Positions 20,267-32,901 of a DNA stretch of 53,258 bases are shown piece after piece; within the stretch, counting starts at the first letter, position 1, and each line of letters begins with the position of its first letter. The position numbers were made by a program, and so were the translations under genes. A model generated the notes under the pieces. It searched no databases. It saw only the letters and a list, made by a program, of their open reading frames with translations, and was not told the origin of the DNA. Origin of the DNA: Pelargonium nanum (lineage: Eukaryota; Streptophyta; Magnoliopsida; Geraniales; Geraniaceae). The stretch is taken from the NCBI GenBank assembly GCA_036897485.1, contig JAYMTF010000108.1, positions 1 to 53,258 of the forward strand. The letters run 5' to 3'.

Positions 20267-22381
20267 CTAGCAGCTATTGATGATGAGTGCGAGGAAAAAT
20301 ATGATTGCCATGAGAAAAGCTGAGTCTTTTGTTGTAGCTGTCGATTTTGCAGTAGCAGTACTAGGAGGAGACTTGGCGAGGTCGTGCTTGCCGAGGTCGA
20401 TCATGATCTCGAACCGGCACGAGCCCTGAGACGGGTCGGTCGTCGTGAGCGAACCCAAACCCGAGAAGTCACACGCACCGTTTTGTTGATTCATCGTCTG
20501 ATAATACATATTAAACGCATAAGAAGCATTGGCCCGCAGATCCAGCCCGCTGCACGACGACCCGTACCCGAGGCTCGTGCAATCGGAGCGGCTACAAGCG
20601 TAGCTGATGCTCTGCTGGAGCAAATCCGGGTCGGGACTGGCCTGACCCGACAACACGCACCATTGTTTCTTCAAATACCTAACTCCTTTCGCGGCGACCA
20701 GAGATCGGCCACTGCCCAAATCGAGCTGGTACTTGAGCGAGCCGTCGAAATTGAAGATCCCCCAGTGGCGCTCGAAATTTCCGGGATCGATGCTCTTGTG
20801 GTCCTCGTCGGTCAAAGCGAACATGTAGATGTCCGGCGGCGTTGACCGCCGCGGCGTGCCCTGGCCGTGGGCGATCCGGCCGATTAGGCCTTGGTAGAAT
20901 CTCTGGGCATTTTTGGAATTCGCGTTCGGGTCGCCGTCGGTGGGCCATCCGACTTCTCCGACGATCACGGGGAGCGACGGGAAGCCGTTTTTTGCTAGGG
21001 CTGAGATTAGGGTGTCGAAATTGGCGTCGAGGACGTTGGTGTAGGAGATGGAGCCGTCGACGACCGGCGCGGCGTTGCCGGAGAAGAAGGCGTAGTCGAT
21101 CGGGAAGTTGGGGTCGGCTTGGAGGCTGAGGAAAGGGTAGATGTTGATGGTGAGAGGAGCTGCATTGTCGCTTAGGAACTTGATTATGGACATCATGAGG
21201 GAGTGGATGTCCGACCGGAAGTCCCCGCCGGACGGGAGGCCGGAGTCGGTCTGGTAGACGTCGGCGTTGATCGGAATTGTCACCTTGACTTGCCGGCCCA
21301 AGCCGGCTTTTATGAGGGCTGCTTGGATGTTTTGGAGCGCCGGTAACATGGTCAGCATGTATTTGTCTTTGTAGGTTTTGAGAAATGGCTCATTTCCAAC
21401 CGCTATGTACCTAAACAAAACAGAACAAAAATGTTACATGCATTAGTGTGACTAGCTGATAATTTGTGGGTGTCGTTTGAAAGTGTATTTTGCACAATGT
21501 AATACGAACACGACACGTTCAACACGATAACTAAATAGACCGTGTTGATAAGACAGACACGAACACGACCCGACATATTATATACAACTAGACCGGTTCA
21601 TCTTAACCCGAACCCGGAATCTCGGACTGACCAGACTCGGAATGGACCACACCCGAATCAGATTCGGTCCGGTCTCATGTTCAGTTCATGGTATTTCTGA
21701 TCGGTCTGGGTATCGGGCCTTGATTTAGAGCCTGGGTCGGTTCGGGTCTGGGTTGGCCCGAATGAACGGCCCTATAAGAATTAATACATTTGACACGACA
21801 CTATTCAATAATTATACCCTTAATTGTGCGTGTTGAACGTGTCATGCGTGTCACAACGCGACTAAATAATCGTGCGTGCATGTTTTGGAGACACAACACG
21901 ATTACAAATATGTGAGCTCCAATACACACGAATTGACAGCTCTAGCTTAGATGCTCATGATCAACCCTGAGGTCTCCGGTTCGAGACACATGTGGACTCT
22001 AAGGTGTATTTATAATATAAAACTATCAAAATAATGATATGCTAACCTTATGTCAGTTCCATATTTGGAGATATAAGCAGAGACATTTTGTTGGACCCAT
22101 TGCTCAGCATAGGTAACAGTGGAAGCAAGTGGTGCCAAGAAGTCATTGGGTATGCCAAGCATGACCTGAATACCAGAATTGCCCAGAGCCTTTAGTGGCT
22201 CAGGCTGGGCTTCAAAGAGCTTCACTTTGTCAAACCCATTGTCCTTCAACAACCTCACCACTATGGTTGGTGGCAGAGGATGGGTTGATTCAAATCCCCA
22301 GTTGCAGCTTAAACCAGACACTCCTTCACCAACCCAATCCCCAATCACACAAACAATGACAATCCACAACCTCAAACCCAT
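20267..22381 (-). CDS. GH17 glucan endo-1,3-beta-glucosidase with X8/CBM43 domain, GPI-anchored
   Basis: Cell-surface enzyme expected to cut callose (beta-1,3-glucan). Exons (minus): 22381-22047 and 21410-20267; 492 aa with one GT-AG intron of 636 bp. Residues 1-23 are a signal peptide. The GH17 barrel starts at GLSCNWGFESTHPLPP. It has the proton donor E119 in YIAVGNEPFL and the nucleophile E264 in VIVGEVGWPTDGD. Around residue 361 the Cys-rich X8/CBM43 domain begins (KQWCVLSG, ACSRSDCTSLGYGSSC, CDFSGLG, GSCRFEI). A Ser/Thr-rich spacer and a hydrophobic tail (FLMAIIFFLALIINS) predict GPI anchoring. The domain order and the THPLPP and ERHWGIF stretches fit the clade of Arabidopsis glucan endo-1,3-beta-glucosidase 5/6. 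All catalytic residues are present, so it is probably active. The sole intron holds an inverted-repeat feature listed separately. Confidence 0.95.
21501..21855. repeat. Inverted-repeat element in the glucanase intron
   Basis: The left arm near 21501-21538 contains GAACACGACACGTTCAACAC. The right arm near 21829-21855 contains CGTGTTGAACGTGTCATGCG, the near reverse complement. Between them is sequence rich in CCCGAACCCGG and GGTTCGGGTC phrases. The layout, about 350 bp with complementary ends and no coding potential, fits an old MITE inserted in the intron. Exact ends and a target duplication are not clear. Confidence 0.5.
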
Positions 22382-25300
22382 TTTTTGTTTTTGGCTTTTG
22401 CAAAAAAAATGGGCATAGAAATGAGCATTTTATGATGGGAATTATTACATGGAGATTCAACAAGGAAAGGAACTTGATTCTTAGAGGAAACCCAATTGAA
22501 TCACCAATTGATTTTAAATTTGAATGGTGATAAAGAGAGATAGATATGTAATGGGAATTTATGGGAAGAAAGGAATAGAGTGGAGTTATTGGAGACCAAT
22601 TGGTGATGCTATGCCTTAAGCTTGCATGCAAGGAATGAACTTTTTTTGTTGTTGAATACATATAAAGTTGCTTGAAAAGTCTCTTTCTGTTTGTGATGCT
22701 TAGCTTTGTTAACTGGGCTTTTGTGCTTGCGTCTTCAAAACAAACTTGTCCACACCACCACTTTGTGTGCCTATAAAATTCTTTAGCTACCTATAGTTAC
22801 ATACACTTTCATGTTAACTCCAAAGATGATAATAGGAATCAGCATGAAAATATAAGAGAATAAACATCATCTTTTGTGATTACTTTTTCAAGTACAATCT
22901 AGAAATTAGATTTTGAAAAGGATTTTGGCGTTTGTTTGGGAGGTCTACTTGGTTCATGTAGACCGAATGTTTATAGACAATAAAGTCAAAAGATGTTTGG
23001 TTGTTTAAGCAAAGACCAATTTTTTTTCAGATAAAAGATCTAGCGTAAGATTTCTCCACAAGAGGTGGAAGACTCTTGCATCAGCTCTTGTGTATATTTC
23101 ACTCCCGAATTTGCCTGCTTTTGATATGATTAATGACTTAAATACCCCCAACTCATATTTAAGGCTTGATTACCAAAATTCAAAGGGTGGACTGGGCTTG
23201 AGAAGCCTTTTAGTCATGAACTCAAGTTTGCAAGAAAATCATGTCTTTTTGAATTGCCTCTTTGGAGTTTGGAGTTCAGCTCTTTGTGTATTTCCATCAT
23301 GGTTCATATAATATTGTCCAATTTTTCTTGAAAGTTCAAGTCTTCATCAAACACTATAGTAACATTATTATTATTGGTTTATTGCCTATAGAAAATTGCA
23401 TGAAGGTGGTTTATATAAACCCCATATATAATAGGCTTAATAATTATTCAAATAAATGAAAGTATCTCTCATGCTCACCCATAGCATAGGCCATAGGACC
23501 ATGACACACAATACCCTTTAAAAGTTAATTTGCCTCCAACATTAACTACTCATCAATGAAACTTTTTAGCCAACTTGACTAATCTTATACACACACACAC
23601 ATAAAGATCCAACCAATAAATTTAATCTCAAAACTTAATTCCATGTACTTTGCTTGTATTATTTCTCTAATTAAGATGCTTTGTAACATGATCACATTAT
23701 GACTTCCACTTTCAGCACATGTGTTCTTAATGTATTTTACATACAATGAGAAAGGAAGAAAAAAAGAAAGAACAAGAATCAGTGTAAAATGTAAAGTATT
23801 GAAAATTGAAAACACAGCTTTAACAAATGACTCCATGAGTCTTTAATTCAGCTGTGGAAGTTATGGGAGTCAAATTTTCTCATCTTAAAAATAAATGCTG
23901 CAATGAGATGTTGTTTTCAAACATAGCTTGAAATTGAAGGGAAATACCTAAAAAAAATGGCATTCCATTTTGCATAGGAATGTGCAGTGCAGAGTCTTAA
24001 ATCTTAATTGAAGATTTTAGGTAAGCATTTATATATATCTTTCCGTGCACCAATTAATCCCTACCCAGTATTCAACTTTTAAATCTTAAATCCTATTAAG
24101 ATAAAATGTTTATCAAAGTATCCAATTTGGTTATATTTATATTTATATTGTTACCATTTGATTTCATAACATATAATGTTGTACTAAATTGATTTGAAAT
24201 GGGTTAAATGTAATAGGCGGTTAATTTTTTATAATTAAATTTATAGCAATATATGACATGATGTATAAAAAAATTAAAATTGTTTTAATTGTTGAAGTTC
24301 ATGACGCCACAATCCTGTTAGTCAATTTTTAATACAATACTTCTGTTCAAAAATAAGTATATTAATTTTTATTTTTATTTTTTAATTAGTATTGTATATT
24401 TATTTTTTGAAAGTAGTTTTGTACATTTATTTTAGGGTTAAACTATTTTGTCTTTTTTCAAAATTTTGAATTTTAACATGTACCATTTTTTTTATTCTCA
24501 CTCATGTAACATGTTATAACATGTAAACAACATACACAACAACAAATTGTCACGTCATCATTTAGCAGTTAAATGGTTTTGCCTCCTTGATTTTGACGAA
24601 ATTCTGACTTTAGTCTATAACCTCAAATTTTGTTTGTTCTGACTCTTTGACTTCTAGTTTTTTTTTTGTTCTCACTTTGTAGTTGTTAATAAATTGTCAC
24701 ATCGGTACGTTGTCGTGTAACATTTATTCAAATTAAGCATACCACGTCAACTTGACAACATTTTTTATAACAAAAAACATAAGTCTAACCCTTTGGACTT
24801 AAATCGTTAACTCCCTTTAGAGTTTGGACTTAAATTGTCAAAATCTCGTCAAATTTAAAGGGCTAAATCATTTAACTCATAAAAGATGACGTGAGAATTT
24901 ATTGACATGACATGTTGAAGTGTCAAATATGCTAATGTGACAGTTGATTATATATTCAAGCAGACTACAAGAGTGAAAATAGAAAAAATTAGTAGTTCAA
25001 TATTCAAACAAATATTATGTTAAAGTGAAATAAATAAATAAATAAATAAAATCATTTACCATTATTTCATAGATAGTTAATTTATTCCTAATTTTGTTAA
25101 CATAGTTTGTTTAGTATTAAAACAAACGATTTTCTAAAAATAGATGCATAAGAATTTTAAACATACATGTGAAACAGTGAAAGTATATATTTTTTCAAAA
25201 AGTTGCAAAATATATTATTTTCTAAAAGAGAGTAATTATTATCGAAGAAAAATAAGGTGGGACCAATTCTGTGAAGCTGACCCACTTGTTGGGCTTAACA

Positions 25301-25840
25301 ATTAATTTGAAAAAAAACGCAGTTCCATTTACACTGTAGAATCCATAAAAGAAGAGAGCTTGGATACGCAAATTGTAGAAGAAGATGGGAAGTTGTCGGC
25401 GAGAGTAACAAGAATCGGCTCAGTAAATATTCACAGACGCAGAGCCAACAACAAGACCGCGCATTGTGCAGTATAGTGCGTCACTGATCACTGATCTGTT
25501 TCTCGCTCCCGCCGGAAACAGTCTCTGACCCACTCCACTTTCCGGCGACCCACAACCCCAAAATCGGACCTTGTTTTGTGTCCTTTAATGGGTCCCCTCC
25601 AATCTCTCTTCTCTACCCTTCCTCTTTCCATTTCAATGCACTAATTATTTTGCCATTTGGGTACCCAACACAACCCCACATTTTTCCCCATTTCACAACA
25701 ACCACACCATAGAAGAACAAGACCCACTGTGGGTCTGTGGAGTTATTGCAGAGAGAGAGAGAAGCTGGGTTGTGTTGTGTTGTGATATTCACTGATTCAG
25801 AGCCGCATTTGTTGTTTTTACTAGTTGTTGATTTCAAGAG
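22382..25840. other. 3.5-kb intergenic region between divergent glucanase and DUF547 genes
   Basis: Contains the promoters of both flanking genes. A short (AC)n tract lies at 23589-23601. A repeat-like segment at about 22929-23180 shares the phrase CAAGAGGTGGAAGACTCT with 2649-2666 (CAAGAGGTGGGAGACTCT there). The foldback structure at 24430-25025 is listed separately. The last 400 bases before 25841 are likely the DUF547 5' leader. No further gene is recognised. Confidence 0.55.
24430..25025. repeat. Long imperfect palindrome (foldback/MITE-like)
   Basis: The left arm at about 24430-24625 and the right arm at about 24818-25025 are reverse complements with mismatches. The clearest block is AAATTGTCACGTCATC, then CAGTTAAATG, then GACGAAATTCTGAC on the left. 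The right arm, read in reverse, gives AAATTCTCACGTCATC, then GAGTTAAATG, then GACGAGATTTTGAC. Similarity continues outward (ATTCTCACTC against TTTTCACTCTTG). The left half also contains a weaker direct echo of itself. There is no coding capacity. The shape fits a foldback or Mutator-type non-autonomous element. Confidence 0.7.
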
Positions 25841-28800
25841 ATGCTTTGTTTGAGAGCTGAAGTTCTGGACGACGACTACCACAGCTGCACTTCCCGCGAT
25901 AATGAAGCTGCCGGTGGATTCAGCCTCCCCATCAATTTGTGAGTCAAACCTCTATTTTCAATCTTCTCCATTTTTTATTGTTCTGGGTTCGTCGGAATGA
26001 TGATAAAAATTGCATCTTGGTGAGGACAGTGGTAGCTCCATTCATAGATATCTGCGTAAAGCTGGTGCTAAGGGCACTCGTCAATGGACTTGGAGCAGTG
26101 CGTTTTCTTCTGCAGATGGGTCCCCTACCTCTGATCTTGAGGTACTGTGTTCTGTTTCCAATTGCTTACCCATTTGGTTCACTTTTTGTTTGGTCACTCA
26201 CAGTGGTCTACTTAGGTCATTCACAGGTTTCTCAAAATTGCTGTTTTGATGCTGTATTTATGTTTCAATTTCATTATTTGGGGTGTGCTGGACTGTTCAG
26301 TTCTTGTATTGGCATTGTGGTATTGTTTCAACCCCAGCTCCAGCTTCACCTTTTTCATCCAGGACCTGTCTTCATTCAATAGATCTTTTACTCATTATAG
26401 CAGTTTTGACCTGAATCATGCCATGCCGCTCCTCACGGGTGGAGTTAACTGTCCTTGTCTCAGTGATGAGATCAAATTCAATTTGAAATTTCTAATTTAT
26501 CCCTGCTATGGTTGGTTTATCTTTAGCTTTCTATGGGGGGGATTTTCCTTTTGGTTTTTTTTTTTTTTTTTTTTTGTCATTTCTTGCACTGATTGTCTGT
26601 CAAACCAGTCACTGCTAGATTTTAACAGAAATCTCCTCCACCAGCATGTTGTGTGTCTGGAAGTGTTTGCATGACCATAGTCAAGGTTTTTTTCATCATG
26701 TTTCTGAGACAATGGAAAATTTTCCATCAAGGGCCAGTCAGTGACAGGCATTTAACTCATGTGACCTTTGCCAAGTGAAGTCGGTGAGTTAAGACGTAAT
26801 TATATTGTCTCTTTGTACCAAAAACTCAGCTTTGAAGAATGCACAGTTTTCAGATACTTTTGTCTTCTATATGCTCGTATTCACAGATCTCACATGACTC
26901 CAGAAGTTTAAAATAGGCTTTAATTCCCGTCAAATTTCCCCCTTTTTTTACCAGAAGATTGACCCTAAAAAGCAGCAATGGTTCGTTTTAGATATTTTGG
27001 TTATTGATCTTACTCCAAATGCATTTATTATCTTGCTGTCATTCTTCTTTAGTAATCAAGATTTTATATTCTCTTCGACTCTTCCCATCAATTACTGTCA
27101 TTATCTTCTTTTTCACCGCACACTATTTCCAATTAGCTTTCACTATGGTTTCTGGTTCATCACAATTGGCTTTTTGTTTGAATTTGATGGATCAGCAGAA
27201 GCACTAATTTGCTGACATGTAAGGAATTTATGGAATCACCGGACCAACATTTGATTGTTTTTATAAGTTATAAGCACCTTTTATAAATCATGCATTTGAA
27301 CATAGAATTTCCGATGCATTTGCTGCTTTATAAGTACAAACTATAAGATTGCAAAGATAAAAAGATTGATTTTTTTCAAAGCAAATAGTGAATGTGATTG
27401 AGATGGAAGCTTAGTGCTCCATTCTCTTCCAATCCACTGCTAGCTTAGCCACAACTATGCCCTGTCCTCTCATTTTTCGCATCACACCTGCTATATAATG
27501 ATACAGCATACCGGCAGCGCACATGGTTTCTAAGGTTATATGAAGAAAATGTATGCACTGCATGTATCCAACTCCTTGAATGGAATGGATTATGATATAT
27601 CTTTTGTAGAACTGAGCAGATAAGCTATTGTTTAAGTTGAAATAGTCACCCCCTCTCCTTAATTTCTGTTTACTTTAAATGACAAATGGTAATTGGATTC
27701 TGAAAGTTCACTATCTGCAGGATTCTAAGCCACAAGACAGGAGTAGAGAAGTGAAAAGTGAAAAAATGTATCCCCAGAGATACCAGCTTGAGCAAGATGT
27801 GAGTGTTATTCTCTGTTATTGCTGCCTCTTCTTCTTTCTTAATTTTTGGTTTGAACATTGGTATAGACATATGAATGTGATTACTAGGTTCTCAAATTTT
27901 ATATTCACCCGACCAATCCAAGATGTAACTGTCAACTCTGTCTCTACTTTCCTTTTTCCAATTAAATTCTACTTATAGGAATATTGCACGATTGTTTTTG
28001 GTAATGATAAGAAGGGATCCAACACCGATTTAGGCTTTGGTTAAGATTAGTCTGACTTCATTCTTTCACATGTTTTCAGTAGAAGCAGTTTTTATCTGAT
28101 TAATTCTTTAGCTTGTCCTAATTGGCTCAATAACTAATATTTTTTGCACCTGATTATGTACATGATTTCTATCTCACTAATCATTTCGCCAGTTTCTACT
28201 TTCTAGTCTTGAAAACTATCCAACTAGTGACAACTCATGATACAGGTCAAAGAGTTGCAGAAGAAGCTCCAGGAGGAGATTGACTTGCACTTAGCTCTCG
28301 CAAGTGCTGTTGAACACTCATGTTCGTCCTTCTCAAATTCACCTTGTCAGCTTCCAGATAAGGTCAGTTTTCTTGTGTTGTTTCTCATTCTGTGGTTTCT
28401 CTTCTTGTTATCTTAAGCTTCCTAGCCTGGATTGCAGACTCAGGAGCTTTTGGATAGCATAGCCATTTTGGAGATCACTGTTTCAAAGCTAGAAGAAGAA
28501 TTGATTGCTCTGGAGTGTCAGCTTAGTCAGGAGAGGAATGAACGTCGCCTTGCCGAGTACCGTTTAAGGCATTTGCCCTGTAATTCATCATCACTTTTTA
28601 ATTGTTCTCCCGCCTACTTAACAGAACCGGTAATCACTCTTGTGCTTTCCTTGGAAAGGTTTCCTCAATGGTTTTTCAATCGCTATCCATTGGCAGTTCA
28701 ATTTTTGTTGCTAACCAATCTATCTAGCTGTCCAGTCCGGCATGTATGAGTTCCTTTCCATGGGAACATTTAAAAAATCTAGAGTCTATACTTTAAAAAT

Positions 28801-31800
28801 CCATCATACGATTGCTATACTCCTACCTGCCAATTCAAATAAAGAGCGCTGAACAACTAAAGAAGCTAACAGTCTTCAGTTTGTTGCAGATTAAGAGATC
28901 TTGCAATGACAACAGAATGGAAGAAAAGATAGATGGCATGTCTTCCTCTATGGACACTGCCGAACATCCAAACAAGTATTACCTTGTGGAAAATCTTTGG
29001 CACCATCCTAACCAGCTCTCAGAAGAAATGATACTCTGCATGAGAGATATTTTTCTCATTTTAGCAGATACATCAAAGTTCTCTTCTTTTGAGGGTGTTG
29101 CCTTGTCATCTTCACCTCAAGGCCACCTTTCCTTCACGTCTTTGGCATCGGTGGCATCTTTGGCAGACTTACCTGTAACACCTCCACTAGTGAGGAGTCC
29201 CTCAGTTGATTTGGAGCATGGTTCTGAAGCAGTATCTCAAGATAGCTTGTTTGATCCATATATAGTACCTGGTAAGGTAGACTGGAGAAGAATAATTGGA
29301 ACATACAGCGCGGCAGTTGAGGTCTCTTGGTTGTCCGTTGGGAAGAAAGAACTTGAATATGCTGCTGGGGCTTTCAAAAGATTTAGGTTTGCTTCAGATC
29401 TTAATGCTGGCTAAAATATTTATTTTTCTCTCTGACCCAAAATAATTGTCCACTTTCTCTATAAAAAAATTTCCCCAAAAATTTGTGTACTTTCTTTTTC
29501 CTAGTCCACTTTCTTTTTTAGGAAGATTTTTAATGCAAGAAGAAAAGGAATACCTTGAGATTGTTATAACAAAAGTACAATGGGGCATAATGGAAATGAA
29601 AAAAAAAAACTAATCTTAACTAACTCATCCATAATCTCTTTAAAAATGGAAAAGTTGATAATTATTTTGGGACAGAGGGAGCAGTCGTTTTCATAGCTTG
29701 CATCTGATGTGCTCTCTCTCTCTCTCCCTCTCTCCCTCTAAAAGACTGAATTTGCTTGTTGATTGTTTCTTACTCTTTGGAGGCTGAATTCACAAAAGCT
29801 CATTGATTTACTTACAGATGATTAGTATATAAGCTTGATTAAGTATAATGTTGACAGTGGAATTTTAGTTTTGTTGAGCCCTTACTAATTGGCATTTGGC
29901 ATAGATGTTAATGTTTCAATTAAAACTTCTTTTGGAATTGCTTTAGCGAAGGGAACTGACTCCCATTCATTTTCATAATCCTCCTTCTGGTGCAGGTTAC
30001 TTGTTGAACAGTTAGCGAGAGTGAATCCATCTCGCATGAATCGCAATGAGAAGCTGGCATTTTGGGTCAACTTGTACAATGCTTTGATTATGCATGTAAG
30101 TCTTCTTCTTTTAAATGTTAGCTAGTCCCATGTTGCCCAGATCTGGTATTTGGTTCTAGCAAGAGAAGATTTAGCTGAGTATTCACTGTCCAAATGAGAA
30201 TTAGGCATTCTTCTGTCTAAGGAGATAGTCTTTATATGAGAAAACATCCAATGTATCTGCATGGTCAATGTGTTGAATGCTGATGGACTCTGAAGCTTCC
30301 CTATAGTAAATCTGACTGTTTATACTTCTATTTTCTCAGGCCTATTTGGCGTATGGAGTTCCAAAAAGTGATATTAAATTACTTTCCCTAATGCAAAAGG
30401 TTTGTTTTCTTAGTTTTTTGTACAATTTTGAAATCACTGTGAAGTTCTGAATGCAATGATCAATGGTATGCAGGTAGCTTATACTGTCGGAGGGCACTCG
30501 TTCAGTGCAGCTGACATCGAATACACCATTCTGAAGATGAAACCTCCAGCTCATTGCCCGCAACTTGTATGCATCAATTTCATACTATTTACCCTCCCTT
30601 TATTATTATTCTTTTTACGATGAAGGTTTACTTGATCCAAATTTATTTAATAAACTACAAGTCAATTATGGCAAGAAAATTGTAGAATACAATTCATGAA
30701 CCTTCTACGCAACAACAAATTTAAACTCTAAAGGATCACTTTTTTTAAACAAGTGTAGCTCAGTGTGCGAAGCTTTTCCATTGTGGGGTTTGGGAGGGTC
30801 ACTTATGTATGAAGTCTTACCCTTCACTTATGTAGAGAGGATGTTTCCTTTAGTTGAACCTGAGCTGCAACTTTATCGCTGTGGCAAGGCTAGAGGATCA
30901 CAGTTACCATAGGAATAAATTTAAAATAAATAATGAATGGGAACTTAGCAAACTAGTCCCTTTATTTATGAGATTCTTTGACTTGGGGAACTCCTAAATT
31001 ATGTAAACTTTTGAATGTTCAAAACTATTATACCTTATTTCTATTATTTTCTTCCCAGGCCTTGGCTCTTGCACTTCATAAGTTCAAGGTATCAGAGGAA
31101 CAAAAAAAGTATTCAATTGAGCATCCTGAGCCTCTTCTGGCTTTTGCTCTAAGCTGCGGGATGTATTCTTCACCAGCGGTAAGAGCTTACAGCTTCTAGT
31201 TTTGCTTTTCAATTACTGAAGTACTACATATATCTTTATTCTCTAGTATCAAATTTGATGTTTTGCAAGGACCATCTGAACTATCTTCGTTTAGGAGTTG
31301 GTATATTATACTTACTGTTTATTTAGTGCAAGTACGAAATAGCGAGCTTATGTAATGTTAGGACCACACGAGATTAGTTGCAAAGGAATGCAGAGAAGGT
31401 TGCGGTTTGGCCTGATCTCGAGAACCTCGCTAATTTTCATGTTTGCTAACCCCTTATGGCCATGACTAAAGGGAAGCAATCCTCAAACAAACCATGATTA
31501 AGATACTCAGGATAAAAAAATTCCTTGGTCTTCTTAATAGGATATGCGCATTCATCATCTAGACATGCTCTGCAATGCCTGCCTTAAATGGGACCTGTTT
31601 AATAGACTTATATTTCCATAATGGATGATTATCACCAAGCGAGGATCAACTGGCAAAGGGTTGTCCCAACCTGAGGACCTTAAAGGTGTTGATCACATGT
31701 TAATCATGGGCCTGTTTCGGAAACCTCATGTTTAAGACCAAAACAAAAAAGAATGATTATTTGTTTGACACTCGGTAATCTAAGCATTATCTTGATAGCA

Positions 31801-32256
31801 AATTGCATAGCCTCATTCTTTCAGATAGCTATATATTTCATTAGGTAACATATCGATCTTTATGGATTCGTGCTCCTGCCCTACTGAGTTTCTCTGTATA
31901 TTACGTGTTATCATCAGGTGAGAATATTGAGACCTGGAAATGTGAACGAGTTGCTTATGCAGTCGATGAAAGATTATGTGAGAGCTTCTGTTGGAATAGG
32001 CGAAGGAGGAAAGTTGTTGGTGCCAAAGTTGTTGCATAGTTTCGCTAAAGGCAGTGTGGAAGATTCTTTGCTGCCGGAATGGATATGCCAATTCCTCTCT
32101 CCAGAGCAAGCTTCCATGGTTAAAGATTGTTCTTCCAATCATAAGTGGAGGCTTCTTGGTCCTCGAAGCTTCACTGTCGTACCTTTCGATTCAAGATTCC
32201 GGTACCTATTCCTACTAGAAGAAAATAAGCTTTTACAAGAAAAGGTTCAACATTAA
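25841..32256 (+). CDS. DUF547 protein with N-terminal MIP1-type coiled coil
   Basis: Function not established; such plant proteins are often labelled ternary complex factor MIP1-like or DUF547. Exons: 25841-25938, 26030-26141, 27721-27798, 28246-28362, 28438-28629, 28890-29386, 29996-30095, 30340-30399, 30474-30566, 31059-31178 and 31918-32256; 601 aa, all GT-AG and in phase. About residues 88-185 form a leucine-zipper coiled coil (YQLEQDVKELQKKLQEEID, IAILEITVSKLEEELIALE). A Ser/Thr-rich linker follows. From about 320 to 500 is DUF547, with NEKLAFWVNLYNALIMHAYL, FSCGMYSSPAVRI-type (here LSCGMYSSPAVRI) and the C-terminal WRLLGPRSFTVVPFDSRFRY. No signal peptide or membrane segment is seen. The start is the first Met of exon 1. 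Introns 6 and 9 carry a Stowaway MITE and an Au SINE. Confidence 0.92.
29426..29684. mobile_element. Stowaway-like MITE in DUF547 intron 6
   Basis: About 258 bp. The left end reads TCTCTCTGACCCAAAATAAT and the right end, on the opposite strand, CTCCCTCTGTCCCAAAATAA, the classic Stowaway terminus. It sits only about 40 bases after the intron donor and leaves the splice site intact. It is non-coding. Confidence 0.7.
30740..30893 (-). mobile_element. Au-type SINE, decayed copy in DUF547 intron 9
   Basis: Read on the minus strand it resembles the two better copies in BIG5 introns, including the body corresponding to TTGTGGGGTTTGGGAGGGTC on the plus strand. The tRNA-like head (toward 30893) is the most diverged part. 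It is flanked by an 8-base target duplication, AGGATCAC, at 30732-30739 and 30894-30901, which fixes the ends. It is antisense to the host gene. Confidence 0.65.
31179..31917 (+). other. Intron 10 of the DUF547 gene, nothing recognised
   Basis: A 739-bp intron with normal GT and AG borders. No paired termini, tRNA-like boxes or coding similarity could be made out. Confidence 0.55.
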
Positions 32257-32901
32257 CAACCATTAGAGAATCTAATTGTTTCATATTGTTGCATTATCAT
32301 ACAAGGTATTAGAATTAGATATCAAAGTCTAGCCAATTCTGATTCTGCTCTACTCTACTCTTCATTTCTAATTTTGTTGTTAAACACATTTAACCAATGT
32401 TTTCTGTTAATACATTTGTGTCCCGTGCTTAGCATTGCCCCGGAGTGCTACACAAACGCAACTGGCCCGTCGCTTAGGTCTTGTGGAACTACAATTGAAC
32501 CACTTATAGATAGTTTTTAACAGACAATTTTGAACCAACCCATGTAATGAAATGAGAAAAAATCTTGAAACCCCAATATATATTCCTCAAACTTCTTATA
32601 TTTCAATAAAAGAGACGGCAATCATGTGAAACAATAAAACTCTCAACATTGAATTTCCACTAACTTGTCCGCGAGAACAGAATCAACAGTGTAAAAAATT
32701 TCCTCAGCAAATCTGAGGTATTAACAAAAAAATATGGTGAATTATAATGATACACTGACAAGTAGATGAAGGGCTTGACACACAAGTGGGCTGCAAAACC
32801 AGCTTACAAATGAAATAAACAGATTGGGTATATCCAGTGCAGCTAGGGCAAAAACCATTAGTCTAACGCAACTAAATACTTGAATAGTCAAATGCAGACG
32901 T
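32257..32901. other. Convergent 3' space between DUF547 and BIG5
   Basis: Tail-to-tail spacing of 645 bases. Plus-strand AATAAA motifs at 32605-32610 and 32633-32638 could serve the DUF547 gene, though they are rather far from its stop codon. No gene is seen. Confidence 0.5.

Noticed and set aside
20384-21129. Plus-strand frames of 153 and 95 codons in the glucanase region
   Set aside because: Antisense shadows of GC-rich GH17/X8 coding sequence.
24430-25025. Reading the palindrome as a CRISPR array or a microRNA gene
   Set aside because: A plant nuclear context rules out CRISPR. The arms are too long and diverged for a standard miRNA precursor; foldback element is the simpler reading.
25939-26674. 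Frames of 147, 79 and 142 codons around DUF547 exon 2
   Set aside because: Exon 2 itself is 26030-26141; the rest is intron read-through with hydrophobic, T-rich composition.
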